The position numbers were made by a program, and so were the translations under genes. Source: an uncultured Clostridia bacterium (lineage in GTDB: Bacteria > Bacillota > Clostridia > Lachnospirales > Lachnospiraceae). Taken from it: a stretch of DNA of 56,520 bases. This document shows positions 50,567 through 56,520 of this stretch, piece by piece. The notes under the pieces are model-generated. The model was given only the letters and a program-made list of their open reading frames with translations, ran no database searches and was not told the origin of the DNA. The DNA lies in contig CANDNA010000022.1 of NCBI GenBank assembly GCA_947385955.1, forward strand, positions 1-56,520. Direction: 5' to 3'. The first letter of the stretch is position 1, and every line of letters begins with the position of its first letter.

Positions 50567-51289
50567 ATGAACAACAAATTATCCATCGCACAGTTGAAAT
50601 CAATTTCCAGAGGGCAGCTTCTGGGAAAATACGGTATTGCCATCGGCGCCACCGTTTCTGCCAATGTGATTATCATGATAGCTTCGATGCTCTGTTCTTT
50701 CCTGACCGATCAGAGCACACTGGCAGGCCAGGGAATTGCCTTTCTGATTACCTTTATTCTGGATCTTCTGTCCGGTATTTTTATATTGGGGCTGACCCGC
50801 TTTTTTCTGCATCTTGCCTGTGATCGTCCTTATCGTATCACAGATATTTTTTATGGCTTTCGTTCCCATACCGACAAAGCGCTTGCTGTCCGTTTCTTTG
50901 TTCTGACAATGCAGCTCCTTGTCCTGTCTCCCTGTCTTTTGTGTGCTATATTTTACAGAATCAAAGAAACTTCCACACTGTTTCTGTTAACCTGTATTAC
51001 AATGGTAATCGGTGGTATTCTTTACACGTATATCAGCCTGCTGTATTCACAGGCATATTATATTATGCTGGATTTTCCCGGTTACTCCACAAGACAGATT
51101 ATGTCAACAAGCAGGCGCGTTATGAAAGGAAGCAAGGCACGGTTTTTCTATATGGAAATCACCCTGCTCCCCTATTATCTGCTGGGCCTGCTTTCCTGCG
51201 GGATTGCTTTCTTCTGGGTGGCGCCCTATGTGCAAATGATCTGCACAAACTTTTATCTGGATCTGATGCACAGAGAATACACAGTATAA
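50567..51289 (+). CDS. DUF975 family membrane protein
   Basis: 240 residues from ATG 50567 (GGAG nine bases upstream). Opening MNNKLSIAQLKSISRGQLLGKYG is typical of DUF975, followed by about six hydrophobic helices. The long central loop has ITDIFYGFRSHTDKALAVRFF and the region SQAYYIMLDFPGYSTRQIMSTSRRVMKGSKARFFYM near 170-205 is the most conserved part of the family. Function unknown. It starts 24 bases after the HEQEH gene, so the two may be one transcript. Confidence 0.88.
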   Translation: MNNKLSIAQLKSISRGQLLGKYGIAIGATVSANVIIMIASMLCSFLTDQSTLAGQGIAFLITFILDLLSGIFILGLTRFFLHLACDRPYRITDIFYGFRSHTDKALAVRFFVLTMQLLVLSPCLLCAIFYRIKETSTLFLLTCITMVIGGILYTYISLLYSQAYYIMLDFPGYSTRQIMSTSRRVMKGSKARFFYMEITLLPYYLLGLLSCGIAFFWVAPYVQMICTNFYLDLMHREYTV

Positions 51290-51309
51290 AAAAAGAAGGA
51301 GTCCAAACT

Positions 51310-51765
51310 ATGTCCGGTATTTTTGACGAAGGCAGAATGTTGCAGATTTTGGGGGATTGTACTCCGGAAGGAGAGACACTTTATGCAGGTATACACGGTA
51401 TCACGCTGCAAATCAACCAGAAAAAAACATCCAGATTCGATGTATACATCGGCATTACCAGCCATTATCTGATTGTTGCCGAATGTGAAGAGCGTAACTA
51501 TTTAAATGCGTTTTATCATATTCCCGATCTGAGAAAAACCGTAGCGGAAGATATCGGTACCTGTTTCCCATTGACCGAAATCCGGGCATGCAGTATCAAA
51601 AACGCCATCATGGGCGCTGTCAACTGTCTGATTACATTAAAAAACGGCAGCTTTCTCAAACTCCAACTGCCAAAACGGGGCGGGCTCGGAAACGGCATGC
51701 CGCATCATGCACAGTACCGGGACAGAATTATAGAAACGCTGGCCGGCTTACCCTGTGATCATTAG
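51310..51765 (+). CDS. Hypothetical protein, PH-like fold possible
   Basis: 151 residues from ATG 51310 (AAGGAG eight bases upstream); the frame continues far upstream but that part overlaps the DUF975 gene. The sequence is beta-rich (YAGIHGITLQINQKK, FDVYIGITSHYLIVAECEERNY, AVNCLITLKNGSFLKLQLP), which would fit a bacterial PH-like domain. No signal peptide or membrane helix. I do not recognise a family. It is the last of the four-gene run and shares the terminator 51782-51814 with dapL. Confidence 0.7.
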   Translation: MSGIFDEGRMLQILGDCTPEGETLYAGIHGITLQINQKKTSRFDVYIGITSHYLIVAECEERNYLNAFYHIPDLRKTVAEDIGTCFPLTEIRACSIKNAIMGAVNCLITLKNGSFLKLQLPKRGGLGNGMPHHAQYRDRIIETLAGLPCDH

Positions 51766-51781
51766 TCCAAAACTGTGATCC

Positions 51782-51814
51782 GGTTCAGGCAGTCTGAAAA
51801 CAGATGCCTGAACC
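51782..51814. terminator. Bidirectional terminator between the hypothetical gene and dapL
   Basis: GGTTCAGGCA (51782-51791) pairs with TGCCTGAACC (51805-51814); inner TCTG-AAAA-CAGA extends the stem. AAAACC flanks one side. Distances to the two stops are 17 and 28 bases. Confidence 0.8.
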
Positions 51815-51841
51815 AAAACCATCTATCCACTCTGCAGCAAA

Positions 51842-53065
51842 TCAGCAGCCGGATAAATTCCGGATTCTGTCAATTGCCTCCACTGTATTTTCATAGCTTC
51901 CAAACGCTGTCAGGCGGAAATAGCCTTCCCCGCTGGGTCCGAAACCGGAACCGGGAGTTCCCACCACATTGGCCTGCTCCAACAGATAATCAAAAAATTC
52001 CCAGCTTGTCATATTCCCCGGCGTTTTCAGCCAGATATAGGGTGCATTCACACCGCCGGAAACTGTATATCCTGCCGCTTTCAGCCCTTCCAGAATATAG
52101 TTTGCATTGTTCATATAGTAAGCAACCTGTTTTTGTAACTGAGCTTTACCTTCTTCGGAATACACTGCTTCTCCGGCCCGCTGTACGATATAGGGCGCAC
52201 CATTATACTTGGTACCGTGGCGTCTTGCCCACAGCCCATGCAGAGCCACATCTCCCACCTTCAGATCCTTCGGCACGACCGTATATCCCAGACGCACTCC
52301 GGTAAAACCGGCATTTTTGGAAAATGAATGCAGTTCAATGGCACAGGTCCTTGCTCCCTGGCATTCATAAATGCTGTGAGGGACACCCTCCTGAGAGATA
52401 TATGCCTCATAGGCCGCATCATAAATAATGACAGCACCCACCCGGTTGGCATAGTCCACCCATTCCTGCAGGCGGCTCCTGGTAATGGTGGAACCGGTGG
52501 GATTGTTGGGGAAACACAGATAGATCAGGTCAGGTGTCTTGCCGGGCAGCTCCGGTGCAAAATCTGTTTCCGCTGTACAGGGCATATAGATGACATCACT
52601 CCAGGTTTCTGTTTCCGCCTGATAAGTGCCTGTCCTGCCTGCCATCACATTGGTATCCACATATACCGGATACACCGGATCACATACGGCGATCTTATTG
52701 TCTGTACTGAAAATTTCCTGGATATTGCCGGAATCACATTTGGCGCCGTCCGATACAAAGATCTCATCTGCCCCAATGTCACATCCTCTTGCCCGATAAT
52801 CATTTTCCGCAATGGCATTGCGCAGAAATTCATATCCCAAATCCGGCGCATATCCTCTGAAAGTAGCGGCATCCGCCATCTCATCCACCGCACTGTGCAG
52901 GGCGGAAATGATAGCCGGCGCCAACGGCTGTGTCACATCTCCGATTCCCAGACGGATTATCTTTTTATCCGGATTCGCCGCTGCAAAAGCATTGACCTTT
53001 TTCCCAATGGTGGAAAACAGATAGCTGCCGGGCAGCTTCAAATAATTATCATTTACTTTAGCCAT
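51842..53065 (-). CDS. dapL: LL-diaminopimelate aminotransferase
   Basis: 407 residues. It makes LL-diaminopimelate in one step from tetrahydrodipicolinate and glutamate, replacing the succinylase or acetylase routes to lysine and peptidoglycan. The fold-type I aminotransferase motifs are clear: [15 protein letters not shown] near 38, [14 protein letters not shown] near 103 (DapL signature), [11 protein letters not shown] near 189 and [15 protein letters not shown] near 250, with the PLP Lys. The start has AGAGGAG. It lies 88 bases downstream of dapF and probably shares its transcript. The C-terminal [15 protein letters not shown] is normal. Confidence 0.96.
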   Translation of the reverse strand: MAKVNDNYLKLPGSYLFSTIGKKVNAFAAANPDKKIIRLGIGDVTQPLAPAIISALHSAVDEMADAATFRGYAPDLGYEFLRNAIAENDYRARGCDIGADEIFVSDGAKCDSGNIQEIFSTDNKIAVCDPVYPVYVDTNVMAGRTGTYQAETETWSDVIYMPCTAETDFAPELPGKTPDLIYLCFPNNPTGSTITRSRLQEWVDYANRVGAVIIYDAAYEAYISQEGVPHSIYECQGARTCAIELHSFSKNAGFTGVRLGYTVVPKDLKVGDVALHGLWARRHGTKYNGAPYIVQRAGEAVYSEEGKAQLQKQVAYYMNNANYILEGLKAAGYTVSGGVNAPYIWLKTPGNMTSWEFFDYLLEQANVVGTPGSGFGPSGEGYFRLTAFGSYENTVEAIDRIRNLSGC

Positions 53066-53153
53066 AATAATCTCCTCTCACCAAATCTCCTTCTGCCTGA
53101 CCGTATGTGCTCTTGTCAATCGAAGGTATCTTTTATGAACCAGTGTATCATCT

Positions 53154-53999
53154 TTAAATTCCGGCGTCAATTTCTCCTTCGAACACGGTCACTGCAGGAC
53201 CGGTCATATAAATATGTCCGGTGGATTCCTCCCATTCAATCAAAATAGCCCCTCCCGGCACCTGTACGGTTACCGTTCTGTCTGTCAGGCCATTCAGGAC
53301 ACAGGCCGTTACCGCAGCACAGCATCCCGTACCGCAGGCAAGTGTCTCGCCTGCCCCCCGTTCCCAGACGCGCATCTCTATCGTTTTCCGGTCTATTACA
53401 CGGACAAATTCTGTGTTGATCCGTTTGGGAAATCTCTCATGCTGTTCAAAATAAGGCCCTGTCTCTTCCAGCGGCAAGTCCTTCACATTTTCCGCAAATA
53501 CAACAGCATGGGGATTGCCCATCGAAACACAGGTCATCCGCCAGGTTTTTCCCTGCACCAGGATTTCTTCGTCGATTACCTGCTCTCCTGCAGCCAGCAC
53601 GGGAATCTTCCGGGCCGTCAGCTCCGGCTGCCCCATATCCACTCTGGCAGACACAACGATGCCCCCTTCTGTCTGGAGCAGGATATGCTTCACCTCTCCG
53701 GCACTGATAATATCCAACGCTGTCTTGTCCGTCAAACCCTTATCATACACAAACTTCGCCACACAGCGAATGCCGTTTCCACACATTTCTCCCCGGCTTC
53801 CGTCTGCATTGAACATTTCCATCTCAAAATCGGCTTCTCCGGATGGATTGATAAAAATAACGCCGTCTCCGCCGATTCCGAAATGCCGGTCACTCAGTTT
53901 CCTTACCAGCTCCGGTTTTTTCTCCTGCGGCACATGCTCGTTCCTGCCGTCGACATAGATATAGTCATTGCCGCAGCCGTGCATTTTTGTAAATTTCAT
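53154..53999 (-). CDS. dapF: Diaminopimelate epimerase
   Basis: 281 residues. It converts LL- to meso-diaminopimelate for lysine and cell wall synthesis, using a Cys pair without cofactor. Both catalytic cysteines are present: MCGNGIRCVAKF near 72 and LACGTGCCAAVTAC near 219. FTKMHGCGNDYIYVDG at the start and AGGEQVIDEE-like turns are typical. The start at 53999 (GGAAGGG upstream) is supported. Gene order dapF-dapL makes a compact two-gene lysine/peptidoglycan unit; other lysine genes are not in the window. Confidence 0.97.
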   Translation of the reverse strand: MKFTKMHGCGNDYIYVDGRNEHVPQEKKPELVRKLSDRHFGIGGDGVIFINPSGEADFEMEMFNADGSRGEMCGNGIRCVAKFVYDKGLTDKTALDIISAGEVKHILLQTEGGIVVSARVDMGQPELTARKIPVLAAGEQVIDEEILVQGKTWRMTCVSMGNPHAVVFAENVKDLPLEETGPYFEQHERFPKRINTEFVRVIDRKTIEMRVWERGAGETLACGTGCCAAVTACVLNGLTDRTVTVQVPGGAILIEWEESTGHIYMTGPAVTVFEGEIDAGI

Positions 54000-54077
54000 T
54001 ACTATCCCTTCCGTTCTTACATTTAACTTTATATGATATCTTTACTATACCTCACCGCCGGCTTTTGCAAAAGAGTA

Positions 54078-54111
54078 AAAAATGCCGGTTTCCATGCAGA
54101 TCCTGCCGGGC
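54078..54111 (-). terminator. Probable terminator after the ANTAR gene
   Basis: On the minus strand GCCCGG and CCGGC form a short imperfect stem around a 17-base loop, followed by ATTTTTTAC, at the ANTAR stop (54112). Weak stem, but a good T-run. Confidence 0.45.
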
Positions 54112-54657
54112 TTACCGCATCATGGACAATATCATCTCCGCCGTTTCCGTCATATTGGTGCCGGTATCCATACTGGATTTCTGTATGTACCGATGCGCCT
54201 CTTCTTCCGTCATATGGTTCCGTTCCATCAAAAGTTCTTTGGCTTCCCGGATCAGCGCCTGCTCCCCGCCGCTCCTCTTTTTGGGTATGGTTTTTCGTTT
54301 CCGACGCCGCCTTTCTATGGTCTGGACCATCATATCCACTGTATCAATCAGCTCATGGACTTTTAATGGCATGGCAACAGACAGGCAGCCGCTTCCCGCA
54401 CATTCTTCCAGTACATGCTCCGATGCCATCAAAAGCAGTTCAAACCCTTCCGGAAGATTGTCTGCAAGTTCCGAATACATCATATCCGGCAGGCGGACAC
54501 CGCACAGGACAATGCCCTCATGCAGCCCGTCTGCATGGCTGACTGCCTGCGCCCCGGTAGAACAGACCGCTGTTACCGAATGTCCGCTGCGTACCAGCAC
54601 ACTTTTCAGTTTTCTGGCATCTTCGATTTTGGGAAACGCTATGATTATGCCTGTCAA
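54112..54657 (-). CDS. ANTAR-domain response regulator, likely RNA-binding antiterminator
   Basis: 181 residues from TTG 54657, with GGGAGG eight bases upstream; the GTG at 54666 abuts that site. The N-terminal pseudo-receiver (about 1-115) has GIIIAFPKIEDARKLKSVL, VLCGVRLPDMM and LLMASEH; the phosphoacceptor position seems degenerate. A basic coiled linker (RRRRKRKTIPKK) leads to the ANTAR helices (about 135-181): ALIREAKELLMERNHMTEEEAHRYIQ. ANTAR proteins bind hairpins in leader RNAs and block termination. It is in one operon with glnA, whose leader contains a strong terminator, so it probably controls its own operon in response to nitrogen status. Confidence 0.9.
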   Translation of the reverse strand: MTGIIIAFPKIEDARKLKSVLVRSGHSVTAVCSTGAQAVSHADGLHEGIVLCGVRLPDMMYSELADNLPEGFELLLMASEHVLEECAGSGCLSVAMPLKVHELIDTVDMMVQTIERRRRKRKTIPKKRSGGEQALIREAKELLMERNHMTEEEAHRYIQKSSMDTGTNMTETAEMILSMMR

Positions 54658-54708
54658 CGGGTCCACCTCCCTTTTCGCCTTATCTTGCGGCGGATTTTTT
54701 CTTCTGAT

Positions 54709-56040
54709 TTAATACCGGTTCAGATACTGCTCCAGCTCCCACGCACTGACCTGGGCTTTATAGGCATTCCACTCCTGTATTTTCAATTTCCTGTATTTCT
54801 CACAGGCATATTCTCCCAGGGCCTCTCTGACCAGTAAATCCCGTTCCATCTCATGTATGGCCTCGATCAAAGTACCAGGTATTTCTTCCGTCTGCGCTTC
54901 CCCGCATTTCCCATCAGCGATTTTGTCCGCTCTCTCATCCATGCACTCAGGCGGCATGATCTGATGCTTCATCCCATCCAGCCCGGCCCGCAGGCAAAGG
55001 GCCAGCGCCAGATAAGGATTGGCTGCTGAATCCGGAGAACGCAGTTCGATCCGCTTTCCTTTTCCCTTGCCCTGGCGAATCCGGATCACCGGGCTGGTAT
55101 GCCAGGTCCCCCATCCGATGTGCACCGGCGCTTCATAGCCGGACACAAGCCTTTTATAAGAATTGACAATCGGATTGGTTACTGCTGTCATTCCTTTCGC
55201 ATGTTTCAGCAGACCGCCGATAAAATAAAGAGCTTCCCTGCTCAGACCGCAGATACCGCTTTCCTCCTCAAAGATATTCTTTCCGTCCCGCAGAAGCGAC
55301 ATATGAAGATGCATACCGGAACCGTCCACACCGTATTTGGGCTTGGGCATAAAGGTGGCATGCAGACCATGCCGTTTTGCCAGTGTCTTAACCGCCAGTT
55401 TAAAAGTCATAATATTGTCGGCTGTCCGCAGCGCCTCATCATATCGGAAATCAATCTCATGCTGTGCCGGAGCCGATTCATGATGAGAGGCTTCGATTTC
55501 AAATCCCATCTCCTCCAGCGTCAGCACAATATCCCGTCTGGCGTTTTCCCCCAGATCCAGCGGACTCATATCAAAATACCCCGCCTGTTCATGCGTCAGT
55601 GTGGTAGGCAGCCCGTTTTCATCACAATGGAACAGGAAAAATTCACATTCCGGCCCCACTTCAAACCAGAGTCCCTGCTGCTTTGCTTCTGCCAGCGCCT
55701 GTTTCAGAATATACCGGGGGTCTGCCGGAAAAGGCGTACCGTCAGCATAGTGCAGATCACAGATCAGCCTTGCCACCTTCCCCTGCTGAGGCCTCCAGGG
55801 AAAAATCGCAAAAGTATTATAATCCGGATGCAGGTACAGATCTGCTTCCCCCGCATTCGCCAGCCCTTCCACGGCAGACGCATCAAAAGAACACTGATTG
55901 TCAAGCGCTTTCTCCAACTGGCTTACCGTCACCGCCACATTTTTAAAATTTCCCAGGATATCCGTAAACTGCAGCCGGATAAACTCCACATCCTCATCCC
56001 GTACCATCCTGATAATATCTTCCCGCGTATAATTGTTCAT
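54709..56040 (-). CDS. glnA: Glutamine synthetase, type I
   Basis: 443 residues, the short (GSI-alpha) form typical of Firmicutes. It makes glutamine from glutamate, ammonia and ATP. Motifs: the N-terminal domain VEFIRLQFTDILGNFKNVAV with SFDASAVEGLA, the catalytic domain with GPECEFFLFH near 133, the signature ESAPAQHEIDFRYDEA near 190 and ATFMPKPKYGVDGSGMHLHMSL near 240, and RSPDSAANPYLALALCL near 335. No adenylylation Tyr motif (NLYDLP) is seen. The start at 56040 has AGAAAGGAAAAG upstream. A leader of about 180 bases carries a terminator; the ANTAR gene follows after 51 bases. Confidence 0.97.
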   Translation of the reverse strand: MNNYTREDIIRMVRDEDVEFIRLQFTDILGNFKNVAVTVSQLEKALDNQCSFDASAVEGLANAGEADLYLHPDYNTFAIFPWRPQQGKVARLICDLHYADGTPFPADPRYILKQALAEAKQQGLWFEVGPECEFFLFHCDENGLPTTLTHEQAGYFDMSPLDLGENARRDIVLTLEEMGFEIEASHHESAPAQHEIDFRYDEALRTADNIMTFKLAVKTLAKRHGLHATFMPKPKYGVDGSGMHLHMSLLRDGKNIFEEESGICGLSREALYFIGGLLKHAKGMTAVTNPIVNSYKRLVSGYEAPVHIGWGTWHTSPVIRIRQGKGKGKRIELRSPDSAANPYLALALCLRAGLDGMKHQIMPPECMDERADKIADGKCGEAQTEEIPGTLIEAIHEMERDLLVREALGEYACEKYRKLKIQEWNAYKAQVSAWELEQYLNRY

Positions 56041-56178
56041 ATGCTTTTCCTTTCTCTTCCTGATTGCATATTATCTGTTTTATCATAACCCGTTTTCATG
56101 ACACAGATTCCTGTTCTGCATGGTTCTGTATCAACAGGAAAGCGATCTGCTTTACAACAGCAAGAGCTTCCTGTGAAA

Positions 56179-56215
56179 TAAAAAAGACATCCCTACCTTA
56201 TGTAAGAACGTCTTT
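56179..56215 (-). terminator. Intrinsic terminator in the glnA leader
   Basis: On the minus strand AAAGACGTTCTTAC (56202-56215) pairs over 14 bp, with some G-U pairs, with GTAGGGATGTCTTT (56183-56196) around a 5-base loop, followed by TTTTTTAT. It lies only about ten bases after the predicted start and ~140 bases before the ATG, so glnA must be expressed by passing it. Confidence 0.75.
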
Positions 56216-56227
56216 GTCCTATGTGAT

Positions 56228-56257
56228 ATCATAACAGGAGGTTCCTGATTTTGTCAA
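56228..56257 (-). promoter_or_regulatory. Sigma-A promoter of glnA
   Basis: On the minus strand TTGACA (56252-56257), an 18-base spacer and TATGAT (56228-56233). Start near 56221. Confidence 0.65.
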
Positions 56258-56297
56258 TACTGGCTACTGCCCAAAACAAACCATATTTCCGTCTCCC

Positions 56298-56520
56298 GCA
56301 TACCTTCCCGCCGGACTCGTCACTACCTCGTCAGGTGTCCAGGCATCGCTCACGGGCTTCGCCCTATACAAATCCCCGGATGAAAATCAGGCTGCCGGCC
56401 CGCTCGCCTCCACTCCGCCGTGCTCCGCTCAGGAGCCTCCGCTCCTTGCACAGCATACCTTCCCACCGGACTCGTCACTACCTCGTCAGGTGTCCAGGCA
56501 TCGCTCACGGGCTTCGCCCT
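56298..56520. repeat. Direct repeat with 155-base period, continuing past the window
   Basis: 56298-56365 and 56453-56520 are 68-base copies with one difference (CCCGCCGG / CCCACCGG). Both contain ACTCGTCACTACCTCGTCAG and end GGGCTTCGCCCT, a small hairpin. The second copy touches the window edge, so more copies probably follow. Composition resembles the GC-rich repeat at 16431-16650. Confidence 0.8.

Larger units (their letters stand above)
56041..56520. other. glnA leader and flanking repeat region without genes
   Basis: 480 bases without a credible gene. Positions 56041-56220 are the glnA leader with a terminator and weaker hairpins (for example CAGGAA/TTTCCTG arms near 56135-56175). Positions 56228-56257 are the promoter. 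From 56298 to the edge a 155-base-period repeat is found. Confidence 0.6.

Noticed and set aside
56179-56260. Classical two-hairpin ANTAR RNA motif with A1/G4 hexaloops
   Set aside because: Only about ten bases precede the terminator hairpin from the predicted start, and its loop is five bases, so the standard motif does not fit.

Overview
The window looks like a chromosomal segment of a spore-forming, low-to-medium GC Firmicute of the Lachnospiraceae type. The evidence is the tRNA-dependent amidation operon aspS-gatCAB under a T-box, a phosphotransbutyrylase/butyrate kinase pair, an ANTAR protein beside glnA, LL-diaminopimelate aminotransferase (dapL), a Clostridia-type Cys-rich peptide maturase cluster, and GC-rich intergenic repeats of a kind I associate with this family. 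The genus cannot be fixed from sequence alone. No rRNA, tRNA, CRISPR array, transposase or prophage was seen.

Layout. 1-2180: a partial RNA methyltransferase, a 55-residue Asn/Gln-rich peptide with a sporulation-like promoter, a candidate ~105-nt small RNA, and a two-gene HAAS-domain operon. 2180-9194: an XRE regulator facing a tightly overlapping six-gene glycan operon (FAD oxidoreductase, two GT2 glycosyltransferases, an SDR, a large polytopic membrane protein, a TIM-barrel isomerase). 9281-17120: housekeeping genes (guaB, a DUF6106-like gene, and aspS-gatC-gatA-gatB behind an Asn/Glu-type T-box whose distal leader holds a tandem repeat). 17125-20046: a 973-residue membrane-anchored surface protein with Glu-rich repeats. 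20262-23965: secA-prfB, with a programmed +1 frameshift in prfB. 24332-24941: an AT-rich DUF2335 gene and a small partner. 25343-27377: ptb-buk.

27483-36253 is the most interesting region. It is a RiPP locus with a 41-residue Cys-containing precursor, a radical SAM/SPASM maturase of the CcpM type, a TIGR04066-like partner protein, two FtsX-type permeases and one ABC ATPase. It is divergently transcribed from an AgrA/AgrC-like LytTR response regulator and GHKL kinase. The layout suggests a modified peptide that is made, exported and probably sensed. An orphan solute-binding lipoprotein and a chemoreceptor follow (36341-39242).

39275-43692 runs mostly on the minus strand: a membrane-tethered LuxR protein with a MotA-like protein, an HD hydrolase, a small protein with a decarboxylase beta-subunit motif, an aldo/keto reductase with Fe-S motifs, a GNAT acetyltransferase, and a RibU-like ECF S component with a structured leader. 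43911-46903: an AraC regulator divergent from a MATE exporter and a sugar O-acetyltransferase, with interleaved promoters. 46968-51765: tex and four envelope or unknown genes. 51842-56520: dapF-dapL, then glnA with an ANTAR gene behind a leader terminator, ending in a 155-bp-period repeat that runs off the window.

Many convergent gene pairs share one compact bidirectional terminator, and in two cases the hairpin is part of the coding sequence. Starts were set from Shine-Dalgarno spacing. Family names come from recognising sequence patterns, without any database search.
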